In this document: positions 50,040 to 59,513 of the stretch, piece after piece
How positions within the stretch are numbered: position 1 is the first letter of the stretch
How the letters are laid out: each line of letters opens with the position of its first letter
The notes under the pieces: generated by a model
Told to the model about the DNA's origin: nothing
Database searches by the model: none
Seen by the model: the letters and a program-made list of their open reading frames with translations, nothing else
Assembly: GCA_947629865.1 (NCBI GenBank)
Contig: CANRFJ010000014.1
Coordinates: 1-64,000 of the forward strand
Length of the DNA: 64,000 nucleotides
Direction of reading: 5' to 3'
Source of the DNA: an uncultured Lachnospiraceae bacterium
GTDB lineage: Bacteria; Bacillota; Clostridia; Lachnospirales; Lachnospiraceae
Translations under genes and position numbers: made by a program

Positions 50040-51140
50040 ATGGAGGAGACTATGTGTCCGGTCATAACAATTCTCGGAAAAGCGATTCCCATGTACGGCG
50101 TGTGCATTGTCCTTGGAGCGGTGATTGCAGGCGGGATCGCCGTTCTTTTTCTGCAAAAACCATATCGTGCCTGTCACGAGGGCTATGATGTGGCGGCCGC
50201 GGCCACCTTTGCCATGGTCGGGGTGTTTGTCGGGGGCAAGGCGCTGTATCTGTTGGTGGAACTTCCCTTTATCGTGAAAAACTGGCATGAAATCCTACAG
50301 CTGCCTGGCGGGGCGTGGAATCTGCTCTCCGGCGGCTATGTCTTTTACGGGGGACTTCTGGGGGCGCTGTTTATGCTGTGGTTATACAGCCGGATTGCGG
50401 GTGTGCGCTTCCGGCCCCTGCTGCTGAACCTGACGCCGGTTATTCCGATTGCCCACGGTTTTGGTAGACTGGGGTGCTTTATGGCGGGCTGCTGTTATGG
50501 GATTGAGTACCACGGGCCGGGGGCCGTTGTGTTTGCCCACCCGGCCGGGAGCGCTCCCGCGGGGGTGGAACTGTTCCCCGTGCAGCTGCTGGAGATGGCG
50601 CTCAATTTTTGTCTGGCGGCGGGACTCCTGCGCTTTCACAGCAAAAAGCCGTGGTCGCTTTCAGTCGTCGGCTGGTATCTTCTCTGTTATGCATCTATGC
50701 GGTTTGGGCTGGAATTTCTCCGCGGAGACGCGGAACGTGGATTTTTTCTGGGGCTTTCTGTCTCCCAGTGGATTAGTGTTTGCCTGATACCTCTCAGTAT
50801 TTTCTTGACAAATTGTGACGTTTATAATAAAATGTACGGGAAAATACATACATTATTCCATGAGGAGGTAAATATGGATACAAACACACCAAATCAGTAT
50901 AGTAAGGATGGAACAGCGACAGCGATTCTTGTATTGGGAATCCTTTCAATCGTTGTCTGCGCACCATGCGGCATCGTTGCCCTGGTTTTGAGGTCGAACA
51001 ACATCTCCGAGATTTCTCCGGAGAAGCAGGGTATGGTTAAGGCAGGTTACATCTGCTCAATCGTCGGTATATGCCTGTGGGTACTTGGACTCATTATTAC
51101 AATCATAAGCGCAGTGGCAGGAGCGGCTCTGCTCGCATAA
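50040..51140 (+). CDS. Lgt-like prolipoprotein diacylglyceryl transferase in frame with a C-terminal DUF4190-like segment
   Basis: GGYVFYGGLLGALF, GRLGCFMAGCCYG; continues without a stop into MDTNTPNQYSKDGTATAILVLGIL. Confidence 0.75.
   Translation: MEETMCPVITILGKAIPMYGVCIVLGAVIAGGIAVLFLQKPYRACHEGYDVAAAATFAMVGVFVGGKALYLLVELPFIVKNWHEILQLPGGAWNLLSGGYVFYGGLLGALFMLWLYSRIAGVRFRPLLLNLTPVIPIAHGFGRLGCFMAGCCYGIEYHGPGAVVFAHPAGSAPAGVELFPVQLLEMALNFCLAAGLLRFHSKKPWSLSVVGWYLLCYASMRFGLEFLRGDAERGFFLGLSVSQWISVCLIPLSIFLTNCDVYNKMYGKIHTLFHEEVNMDTNTPNQYSKDGTATAILVLGILSIVVCAPCGIVALVLRSNNISEISPEKQGMVKAGYICSIVGICLWVLGLIITIISAVAGAALLA
50805..50833 (+). promoter_or_regulatory. Sigma-A promoter inside the lgt-like ORF
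   Basis: TTGACA-N17-TAAAAT. Confidence 0.65.
50874..51140 (+). CDS. Nested in-frame DUF4190-like small membrane protein (88 aa)
   Basis: Own promoter and AGGAGGTAAAT-ATG; resembles 49659-49937. Confidence 0.6.
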   Translation: MDTNTPNQYSKDGTATAILVLGILSIVVCAPCGIVALVLRSNNISEISPEKQGMVKAGYICSIVGICLWVLGLIITIISAVAGAALLA

Positions 51141-51617
51141 TCAGAACCAGCGCTGCCAGATTTCAAGAAGTATGCGGATTGCGCCAAAGCCTAAGAACAG
51201 ATAGACGAAAATCATCAGGTGCAGGTTTTGGATTTTCATTCCGCGGATTTGCAAAAGTGCGTGAAAGAGACGTCCTTCTCTCAGAGAAGGGCGTTTTTTT
51301 GCGATAAAATGTATCAGACGCTCCGCGGTGTGGGAGATGAGGACTGCGGCATAGATGAGAAAGCAGTAGACAATGACAGGATTGAAGCGCAGACTCTGGA
51401 GAACATGTCCGCGAAACAGCGCCTCCACTGCCCGTGTACAGCCGCAGCCGGGACAGGAGAGACCGGTGATGGTGTGAAAGAGACAGGCCGGAAGAAAGCG
51501 GGACGGGTAACAGGCGGGGAACTGATACAGGAGCGCCAGGAGAACAAGGAGAGGGAGCGCAAGCAGACAGTAATAGTAGACGCGCTGTTCCCGCGCGCAT
51601 TTTTTTACAAAAAGCAC
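51141..51617 (-). CDS. DUF2752-like membrane protein
   Basis: LFHTITGLSCPGCGCTRAVEALFRG. Confidence 0.82.
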   Translation of the reverse strand: MLFVKKCAREQRVYYYCLLALPLLVLLALLYQFPACYPSRFLPACLFHTITGLSCPGCGCTRAVEALFRGHVLQSLRFNPVIVYCFLIYAAVLISHTAERLIHFIAKKRPSLREGRLFHALLQIRGMKIQNLHLMIFVYLFLGFGAIRILLEIWQRWF

Positions 51618-51671
51618 ACTATCCCTCCGTTCCGGAGCGCATCGGCGTGATTTTCCGCACTAGCTCTCCTC

Positions 51672-52505
51672 TTATGTTTCTGCCTTTGCCAGCGAACTGT
51701 GGTAGAGGCGGTACGAGATGACAAGAATGGCAAAAATATACGCAGTTGTGATCCCCATGGTGACGGGGCGGCTTGTCAGCACGTCCACCTGGTTCAGGTA
51801 AATCGGGAGATACCCGATAATCTGCAGCACAATGGCCGCAGGCAGATAGAAAAAGGCTTCTTTGTGCGTCAGGGCGATGTAGACGAGAATCACCAGGGCG
51901 GCGTGGAGGCACATTGCCAGAAACTGCAGGACGCCGTCGCTCATGATGGACGCCGCCGGAACTGCAGCCTGGATGGCGATGGCGGAGCGCTGGACAGCGG
52001 CTTCCTCCGCCGGAATATCCAATCGGTTAAAATAGTCTTCGACGCCGAAGGCGTTTATCAAAAGGGCCATGATAATATTTGTGATATTGGTGATGCCACC
52101 ATAAATAATACATTCAAAGCCTCCCTTGCCGAGGCCCAGAAGGAAGGCATTTTCCCTGCCCGTGCGGGATTTCATGCAGTATTTCAGGGCAATGAAACTG
52201 CTGAACTGGGCCAGAAAGCCGCTCAGGAGCGCCGAGTACAGCGCCACATAGACAGGGTGGACAGTTATGTCCAGAAAACCGCCGAGACCGAAACCAATCA
52301 GGAAAATCCGATCCAGAATGGAGCGCCCCAGAAATGTAAATAAAAAGGAAAACGCGATGCCGATAAAAAAAGAGGACAGCGCAACGTCTTTTTTTGCCTT
52401 GTACCAGCCGAGAAAAATCAAGGGGATAATCAGGCAGAGTACAGCGCTCATAATCATGGCGCGCACCGCCTCCCCGGTAAATACGATCTCCATGTAATCC
52501 TCCAT
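51672..52505 (-). CDS. YhfC-family membrane protein (putative intramembrane protease)
   Basis: LGLGKGGFECIIYGGITNITNIIMALL; multiple TM helices. Confidence 0.75.
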   Translation of the reverse strand: MEDYMEIVFTGEAVRAMIMSAVLCLIIPLIFLGWYKAKKDVALSSFFIGIAFSFLFTFLGRSILDRIFLIGFGLGGFLDITVHPVYVALYSALLSGFLAQFSSFIALKYCMKSRTGRENAFLLGLGKGGFECIIYGGITNITNIIMALLINAFGVEDYFNRLDIPAEEAAVQRSAIAIQAAVPAASIMSDGVLQFLAMCLHAALVILVYIALTHKEAFFYLPAAIVLQIIGYLPIYLNQVDVLTSRPVTMGITTAYIFAILVISYRLYHSSLAKAET

Positions 52506-52583
52506 TCCGTGGACAAACAAAGTCCGTTTATCCCCTTTCACATTTTGTCGTAAAAAACATTGTAACACAAGTTTGTGAAAACC

Positions 52584-53483
52584 TCAACTATCGGAGACCG
52601 GCGGCGAAAACAATTCCTCCTGAAGCGTATTCAGAAACAGGGTTGCGGGCTTTGTAAAGACCTGATATTTTTTCCATACGATATCCAGCCCCACTTCAAT
52701 CTTCGGCTCCAGAGGGCGGAAGCACAGGGGGCTGTCCTCGTATTCGGGTATGATGTGGTCGAGGCATAAGGCGCAGCCGACTTTTTCCTCCACCATCAGG
52801 GAGGCATTGTAGAGAAGATTGTAAGTTGTGACAATCTGGAGGGAGTCATATTGCTTGCCGAGCCAGCCGGATAATTCGTTGTGCGCAAGGGACTGGCGGG
52901 AGGTGATGAGAGGGAGTCCCTGCAGATCCTCCGGCTGTATCCCCGTTTTTTTCGCCAGAGGGTGGTCGCGCCGCATCAGCAGGCCCCACCTGTCCCTTGC
53001 CGGGAGTTTGATAAAGTCATACTTTTTCATGTCGGCCGGTTCGATTAAAATGCCAAAATCCAACAGCCCCCTGTCAAGGCGTTCGGTCACATCATCAGCG
53101 TTGCCGCTGAACAGATGGTAGGAGATGCCCTTGTGTCTGCGCCTGATTTTTTCAGCCACTCTTGCAATCAGGCGGATCCCCTCGGTCTCCCCGCCCCCGA
53201 TGTGGATCTCCCCGCGGATATTTTCGCCGGAGGAGCTGACTTCTGCCTTTGTCTTTTCCAGCAATTCCACCATTTCCTCCGCCCTCCGCCGGAGGATCAT
53301 TCCCTCCTCCGTGAGAGTGATCCGGCGGTTGCCCCTCACGAAAAGCTGTTTTCCGAGTTCCTCCTCCAGCTCCTTTAACTGTCTGGAGAGCGGGGGCTGC
53401 GTCATGTGGAGAGCCTCTGCCGCCCCTGTTATGCTCTCCTCCCTGGCGACGGCGAGAAAATATTGCAGTACGCGAATATCCAT
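52584..53483 (-). CDS. LysR-family transcriptional regulator
   Basis: MDIRVLQYFLAVAREESITGAAEALHMTQPPLSRQLKELEEELG. Confidence 0.95.
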   Translation of the reverse strand: MDIRVLQYFLAVAREESITGAAEALHMTQPPLSRQLKELEEELGKQLFVRGNRRITLTEEGMILRRRAEEMVELLEKTKAEVSSSGENIRGEIHIGGGETEGIRLIARVAEKIRRRHKGISYHLFSGNADDVTERLDRGLLDFGILIEPADMKKYDFIKLPARDRWGLLMRRDHPLAKKTGIQPEDLQGLPLITSRQSLAHNELSGWLGKQYDSLQIVTTYNLLYNASLMVEEKVGCALCLDHIIPEYEDSPLCFRPLEPKIEVGLDIVWKKYQVFTKPATLFLNTLQEELFSPPVSDS

Positions 53484-53526
53484 ATAGTCTCCTTTCGTTT
53501 TCCGTTTTCTGAAGTATATCATTTTC

Positions 53527-53549
53527 AGCCATACTTTTCAAGTATGGCT
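53527..53549. promoter_or_regulatory. LysR operator candidate (perfect 10-bp inverted repeat)
   Basis: AGCCATACTT-TTC-AAGTATGGCT containing T-N11-A. Confidence 0.75.
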
Positions 53550-53568
53550 ATATATCTAACATATGTAT

Positions 53569-53597
53569 TTGATATTATTTGAATGTTGTTTTATGAT
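53569..53597 (+). promoter_or_regulatory. Promoter of the acetyltransferase/Fe-ADH operon
   Basis: TTGATA-N17-TATGAT; operator centre about 65 bp upstream of the inferred start. Confidence 0.6.
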
Positions 53598-53638
53598 AAG
53601 GGTAAGTAAAGAGAGAAGAAGAACGGAGGTGTGAAACT

Positions 53639-54202
53639 TTGACAGTAGAAGACGTAATAGACGGCTTCCGAGAGCACGCAGGGGAAGATCCGGAGCGCGA
53701 TGCGTATGCAGACACTCTTTTCCAGGAGGCAATCCAGATCGGTATGGAACTGAACAATCAGTATCATACGCCGGAAGAAATCCGAGAGATCATGGGTAGA
53801 CTGACGGGAAAGAGAATCGATGATTCGTTCCGCCTGTTTCCGCCGTTTTATACAGATTTTGGGAAAAACATCACTATCGGAAGGGACGTCTTTATCAATT
53901 CCGGCTGTCATTTTCAGGATCAGGGCGGGATTTCGATTGGGGACGGCTCCCTGATCGGACACAATGTGGTGCTGGCGACTATCAATCACGATCTGAGCCC
54001 CTTCCGGAACAGGGAAAACCACTACGCGCCTATCACAATCGGAGAGCGCGTATGGATTGGCTCCAACAGCGTGATCCTGCCGGGCGTAACAATCGGGAGC
54101 TGGGCGGTTGTGGGGGCGGGCTCGGTCGTCACCAGAGACGTAGAGCCGTATACGGTCGTCGGAGGCGTTCCGGCAAAAGAAATCCGAAAGGTAAAGCAAT
54201 AA
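53639..54202 (+). CDS. Sugar O-acetyltransferase (maltose/galactoside acetyltransferase-like, left-handed beta helix)
   Basis: GKNITIGRDVFINSGCHFQDQGGISIGDGSLIGHNVVLATINHD; TTG start. Confidence 0.88.
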   Translation: MTVEDVIDGFREHAGEDPERDAYADTLFQEAIQIGMELNNQYHTPEEIREIMGRLTGKRIDDSFRLFPPFYTDFGKNITIGRDVFINSGCHFQDQGGISIGDGSLIGHNVVLATINHDLSPFRNRENHYAPITIGERVWIGSNSVILPGVTIGSWAVVGAGSVVTRDVEPYTVVGGVPAKEIRKVKQ

Positions 54203-54221
54203 GAATATGGAGGGAAAGAGC

Positions 54222-55394
54222 ATGAATGATTTTATTTTTCACAATCCGGACAAAGTTTATTTTGGAAAAAACCAGATAGGGCATCTGCCGGAGGAGGCGC
54301 TGAAATTTGGACACAGGGCGCTCTTAGTCTACGGCGGCGGTTCCATCAAAAAAAACGGACTGTACGACGCGGTGACGGGACTCATGAAGGAAAACGGCAT
54401 CGAGGTATTTGAACTCGCCGGCGTCGAGCCAAATCCCAGACACTCGACGGCAAACCGAGGCGCGGCGATCTGCAAAAAGGAAAAAATCGACGTCATTGTC
54501 GCCGTGGGCGGCGGCTCTACGATTGACTGCGCAAAGGGCGTGGCGGCGGCCGCGCTGACAGAGGACGGGGACGTATGGCCGCTCGTATCGGGCGGCGTAT
54601 GGGTGACGGAGGCGCTTCCGGTAATCGCCGTCCTCACCAATGCGGCGACGGGCTCGGAGATGGATGCCTGGGCGGTTATCTCCAACATGGATACGAATGA
54701 AAAAATCGGTCTGGGCGGGGACGCGCTCATTCCGAGAGTGGCGTTCGAAAATCCGGAGTACAGTTACTCGCTGCCGGTCTACCAGACGGCGTGCGGCGCA
54801 TTTGATATTTTTAACCATGTGCTGGATAATTACTATCTGGCCGGTGACGCCACGTTCGATCTGGTGCTGGAGCTCCAGGAAGCCGTGATGCGCGCAGTGG
54901 TAAAATGGGCGCCGGTTGCCATGAAAGAACCGGAGAACTACGAGGCGCGGGCAAATCTGATGTGGGCCTCCTCAATGGCCCTGAATACAGTGCTGGACGC
55001 CGGAACGGTTCACGGCTGCGCCTGCCATGCAATGGAGCATGAGCTTTCCGCTTACTATGACATCACGCACGGCCACGGTCTCGCGATTGTGACGCCGCGC
55101 TGGTTGACTTATATACTGAATGAAAATACAGCCCCTGCCATCTACCGTCTCGGCACAAAGGTGTTTGGCGTGGAAGAAGGTCTTGCGGCAATGGATGGGG
55201 CCAGGAAAGCAATCGCGGCAGTATCGGATTTCTGCTTTAAGACGCTGGGGTTAAAGGAAAGCCTGTCGGAACTGGATATAGACGATACGCATTTTAAGGA
55301 TATGGCGGAGCACGCCTGCATGGGAGGCGTCATAACGGGCCCGATGAATTTGGCTCCGGAAGATGTGGAGAAAATATATCAGATGTGTCTGTAA
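54222..55394 (+). CDS. Iron-containing alcohol dehydrogenase (YqhD/BDH-like)
   Basis: NPDKVYFGKNQIGHLPEEA; GGGSTIDCAKGVA; CHAMEHELSAYYDITHGHGLAIVTP. Confidence 0.92.
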   Translation: MNDFIFHNPDKVYFGKNQIGHLPEEALKFGHRALLVYGGGSIKKNGLYDAVTGLMKENGIEVFELAGVEPNPRHSTANRGAAICKKEKIDVIVAVGGGSTIDCAKGVAAAALTEDGDVWPLVSGGVWVTEALPVIAVLTNAATGSEMDAWAVISNMDTNEKIGLGGDALIPRVAFENPEYSYSLPVYQTACGAFDIFNHVLDNYYLAGDATFDLVLELQEAVMRAVVKWAPVAMKEPENYEARANLMWASSMALNTVLDAGTVHGCACHAMEHELSAYYDITHGHGLAIVTPRWLTYILNENTAPAIYRLGTKVFGVEEGLAAMDGARKAIAAVSDFCFKTLGLKESLSELDIDDTHFKDMAEHACMGGVITGPMNLAPEDVEKIYQMCL

Positions 55395-55419
55395 ACCTAC
55401 AGGCAGAATGGGGGAAACA

Positions 55420-56630
55420 ATGATGCAGTATCACAAGGTGAACAGGTTGCGAAGACATACAGCTCTGCTTCTGGCGGCGGCGCTGGCAATCGGCGCTGTT
55501 TCGGGACAGCCGGCGGCGTCAAAGGGAAAAGAAAGTAAGCTTGTGCTGAAAATCAAAAAAACGACCTATACGAAGAAAACCTGTCAGATGGTAAAGGGGA
55601 CGAAGGCAGCGCTTACTGTAAAATCACGCGGCCTCAGAGGGAAAAAGAAGATAACGTACATTTCCTCAAAACCCGAAACGGTTTCTGTCAGCAAAAAGGG
55701 AAAGATTTTTGCGAAGAAAAAGGGAACGGCAAAAATCAAAGTGACCGTGACGGCGGGAGAGAAGAAAGCGTCATCATGGCTGCGGATAAAGGTTGTGAAA
55801 AAAACGAAACCGCCGGTCTTTAATTTTAAGAAAAAAACCGTGAAATTAAACAGCGGCTATCGAATGCCGCTCAACGGCCTTGGCACCTACAGCCTGACCG
55901 GCGATACCTGCGTCAAGTCCGTTTCCGCAGCGCTAAAGCGGGGCGTGCGCCTAATCGACACCGCTTATATGTATGACAATGAGGCAGAGGTGGGAAAGGC
56001 CGTGCGGGAATCCGGAATCCCCAGAAGCAAAATATTTGTCACGACCAAGCTGTATCCGAATCAGTATGACAATCCGGAAAAGGCAATCAACGACTCGCTG
56101 AAGCGGTTAAATATAGGATATATCGATCTTTTGCTGCTGCACCACCCCGGCAAAAACGACGTCAGGGCCTATAAAGCAATGGAGAAAGCGGTGAAGCAGG
56201 GAAAGGTTCGTTCCATCGGCCTGTCCAACTGGTATGTGGAGAGGAGCTGCAGGAATTTCTCCCGCAGGTGAGCATTACTCCGGCGCTTGTGCAGAATGAA
56301 ATCCACCCGTACTACCAGGAAAACGATGTGATCCCCTATATCCAGAACCTCGGCATCGTTGTGCAGGGGTGGTATCCCTTTGGCGGACGCGGCTACACAC
56401 AGGAGATGCTCTCGGACAAAACCATGGCAAAGATCGCAAAGGCACACGGAAAATCCGTGGCGCAGGTTATCCTGCGGTGGAACCTGCAAAAGGGCGTGGT
56501 CGTAATTCCGGGTTCGAGCAATCCGGCGCACATACAGGAGAATACGGAAATTTATGATTTCAAGTTGTCAAAAAAAGAAATGAGACAGATTAATGCGCTT
56601 GATCGGCATGAAAAACATGACTGGTATTAA
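55420..56630 (+). pseudogene. Frameshifted exported Ig-like + aldo/keto reductase gene
   Basis: Reading frame 55420-56271 continues at 56268-56630 after a +2 nt change near 56238-56246 compared with the paralogue. Confidence 0.8.
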
Positions 56631-56710
56631 GTGCAGGGAGAAATTCTGCGGCTCACAGCAAAAGTTGTATTGACGGGAATTTTATACCCGAATTCGGAAT
56701 GGAGGTAGAT

Positions 56711-58708
56711 ATGAACAATAAAGGATTCAACCATCTGCGGAAACTGCTGGCGTTCCTGCTTGTCGTCTCTCTGGCGGCGGCCGGATTTTCCCAACCCGTA
56801 ATGGCAAAGGCTAAAAAGATGCCGACAGTCAGGGGCATAACATTAAAAATTGGCAAAAAGAAAGTAACCAAAAAGACCTATCCGATGAAACGGGGAGAAA
56901 AGAAAAAAATCAAAGTCAGCGTCTCTCCCGCAAAGGGTAAAAATGTAATTCAGTTTGCCACAGGCAATAAAAAGGTGGCGGCAGTCAGCAAAAAAGGAAC
57001 GGTCACGGCCAAGAAAGCCGGAACTGCCAAAATAAAAGTCACGGTGAGAAAGAAAACTTCCGGAAAAAAAGGCAGGGCCTCGAAAAAAAAGAGTACATGG
57101 GTAAAAATAAAGGTGGAGGAAGGCTCCCAGCAGAAGGATAACACAGTTTCCGATGCAAAAACGTCGTCCATGGCGCCGACGCCGGAGAACCCCACGCCAT
57201 CATCATCTGTGGCGCCGACGCCGGAGAACCCCACACCATCGCCGTCCGTGGCGCCGACACTGGAGAACCCAACGCCATCGCCGTCCGTGGTGCCGACGCC
57301 GGATAGAACGCTTCCTCCGGAGGAGACCGGGACGCCTCTGCCGTCTGCATCGCCTGAATCGGGCGGGGCGGAACAGGGAAAAAGCCTTGTAGTTTACTTC
57401 TCCTGCACCGGCACCACGAAAAAAATTGCCGAATATATACAGGAAATCACAGGGGCCGACATTTACCGCATAGAGCCGGAAGAACCGTATACAGCAGAGG
57501 ATTTGAATTATGGGGATTCCACTACAAGGGCGACAAGAGAGCAGAACGATCCGTCTGCGAGACCGGCAATCGTAGGAAAAGTGGAGAATATGTCCCAGTA
57601 CCGGAATGTGGTAATCGCGTATCCTATCTGGTGGGGGCAGGCGCCAAAGATTGTCAGTACCTTTTTGGAAAGTTATGATTTCAGCGGCAAGACTATTATT
57701 CCGGTCTGCACTTCCCACAGCAGCGGAATCGGTTCCAGCGCTGCAAATCTACACGCATTAGCGGACAGCACGGCGACATGGTACGAGGGCACGCGCTTTT
57801 CTTCCGGAACCGGTAAAGAAGAAGTTGCACAGTGGCTACAGGATTCAGGAATACAGGAACTTTTCGCAGGGAGCGGTGTGAAAATGCAGGAGCGTGTATT
57901 TGATTTTAACACAAAAACCGTTACATTAAACAGTGGGTATCAAATGCCGCTCAACGGCCTAGGCACCTACAGTCTGACTGGCGATACCTGCGTGAAGTCT
58001 GTTTCCGAAGCGTTAAAGCGGGGCGTGCGCCTGATTGACACCGCTTATATGTACGGCAACGAAGCGGAGGTGGGGAAAGCGGTTCGGGAGTCCGGAATTC
58101 CTAGAGAGGAGATCTTTGTCATCACAAAACTTTATCCCAGCCAGTTTGACGAGCCGGAAAAAGCGATAGACGAGGCCTTGAAAAAACTCGATATCGGTTA
58201 TATTGACATGATGCTGTTGCACCATCCTGGAACGGGCGACGTGAAGGCCTACAAGGCGATGGAACAGGCGGTGCAGGAAGGGAAAATCCGTTCCATCGGC
58301 CTGTCCAACTGGTATGTTGGGGAGCTGCAGGAATTTCTCCCGCAGGTGAGCATTACTCCGGCGTTGGTGCAGAATGAGATCCACCCGTACTACCAGGAAA
58401 ACGATGTGATCCCCTATATCCATAACCTCGGTATCGTCGTGCAGGGGTGGTATCCGTTGGGAGGACGTGGACATACGGCCGAGTTGTTAGGAGATGAGAC
58501 GATTTCCGAGATCGCAAAGGCACACGGAAAATCGTCTGCGCAGGTTATCCTGCGCTGGAACCTGCAAAAGGGCGTGGTCGTGATTCCAGGTTCGAGCAAC
58601 CCCGACCACATACAGGAAAATACGGAATTGTATGATTTTGAATTGACTGAGGAGGAAATGAGACAGATTAATGCGCTTGACCGAAATGAAAAACATGACT
58701 GGTATTAA
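56711..58708 (+). CDS. Exported Lys-rich Ig-like domain + Pro/Thr linker + flavodoxin + aldo/keto reductase fusion
   Basis: Signal peptide; AAVSKKGTVTAKKAGTAKIKVTV; VVYFSCTGTTKKIAEYI; AKR D/Y/K/H residues in LIDTAYMYGNE, VITKLYP, LLHHPG. Confidence 0.88.
   Translation: MNNKGFNHLRKLLAFLLVVSLAAAGFSQPVMAKAKKMPTVRGITLKIGKKKVTKKTYPMKRGEKKKIKVSVSPAKGKNVIQFATGNKKVAAVSKKGTVTAKKAGTAKIKVTVRKKTSGKKGRASKKKSTWVKIKVEEGSQQKDNTVSDAKTSSMAPTPENPTPSSSVAPTPENPTPSPSVAPTLENPTPSPSVVPTPDRTLPPEETGTPLPSASPESGGAEQGKSLVVYFSCTGTTKKIAEYIQEITGADIYRIEPEEPYTAEDLNYGDSTTRATREQNDPSARPAIVGKVENMSQYRNVVIAYPIWWGQAPKIVSTFLESYDFSGKTIIPVCTSHSSGIGSSAANLHALADSTATWYEGTRFSSGTGKEEVAQWLQDSGIQELFAGSGVKMQERVFDFNTKTVTLNSGYQMPLNGLGTYSLTGDTCVKSVSEALKRGVRLIDTAYMYGNEAEVGKAVRESGIPREEIFVITKLYPSQFDEPEKAIDEALKKLDIGYIDMMLLHHPGTGDVKAYKAMEQAVQEGKIRSIGLSNWYVGELQEFLPQVSITPALVQNEIHPYYQENDVIPYIHNLGIVVQGWYPLGGRGHTAELLGDETISEIAKAHGKSSAQVILRWNLQKGVVVIPGSSNPDHIQENTELYDFELTEEEMRQINALDRNEKHDWY
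57173..57306 (+). repeat. 39-bp in-frame tandem repeat (about 3.4 units) encoding the (APTPENPTPSPSV) linker
   Basis: gcgccgacgccggagaaccccacgccatc... repeated at 57173, 57212, 57251, 57290. Confidence 0.9.
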
Positions 58709-58790
58709 GTGCAGGGAGAAATTCTGCGGCTCACAGAAAAGCCGTTTCACCGAAAATTTTTACATTTGCAAAGAAATGGAGGAAAAAATC

Positions 58791-59378
58791 ATGAAGAAAA
58801 AAAGTATGGTTTGGATAAATCTGGCGCTGGTATTTGCACTGGTCGCAGGCTTAATGCTTCCGGCGGCGAATGTAAGTGCGGCAGGCAAGAAGAAAAAGGA
58901 AACAAAGAAAGTGCTGGTCGTCTATTTCTCGGCGACGGGAACGACAAAGGGCGCCGCAAAGAAACTGAAAAAGGCGACAGGAGGAAAGCTATACCGGATC
59001 AAACCGGCCAAGCCATATACAACGGCTGATTTGGGATATGAAAATGATGACTGTCGGGCAAATAAAGAGCAGAATGATGAAAATGCCAGACCAAAAATCA
59101 AGGGGAAAGTAAAAAATATCCGCAAATACGACGTGATATTTGTCGGCTATCCCATCTGGTGGAGCAAAGAGCCAAAGATTATCCGCACATTTTTAGAATT
59201 CTATAATCTGAAGGGCAAAAAGATCGTGCCCTTCTGCACCAGCGGCGGGAGCGGCATCTCCGGCAGCATACAAGGAGTAAAAGCAAGCGCCAAGGGCGCA
59301 AAGGTGGCGAAGGGAAAAGATCTGACGGATTTGTCCTATAAGAGCGTGGCGAAATGGGCGAAGAAGAAAGTGAAATGA
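58791..59378 (+). CDS. Exported flavodoxin
   Basis: Signal peptide MKKKSMVWINLALVFALVAGLMLPAANVSAA; VLVVYFSATGTTKGAAKKL; GYPIWWSKEPKI. Confidence 0.87.
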   Translation: MKKKSMVWINLALVFALVAGLMLPAANVSAAGKKKKETKKVLVVYFSATGTTKGAAKKLKKATGGKLYRIKPAKPYTTADLGYENDDCRANKEQNDENARPKIKGKVKNIRKYDVIFVGYPIWWSKEPKIIRTFLEFYNLKGKKIVPFCTSGGSGISGSIQGVKASAKGAKVAKGKDLTDLSYKSVAKWAKKKVK

Positions 59379-59513
59379 TTCCGGAAAATAGAGAAAAAAG
59401 AAACTGTAAAAATTTAAAAACGGAATTTGCAATTGTATAGTCGGCTGTATTTGTGTATAATATGCTTAGACAGATAGAGCAGTTAATTTTATGAAGGAAA
59501 GGCGGTGGTTTAC

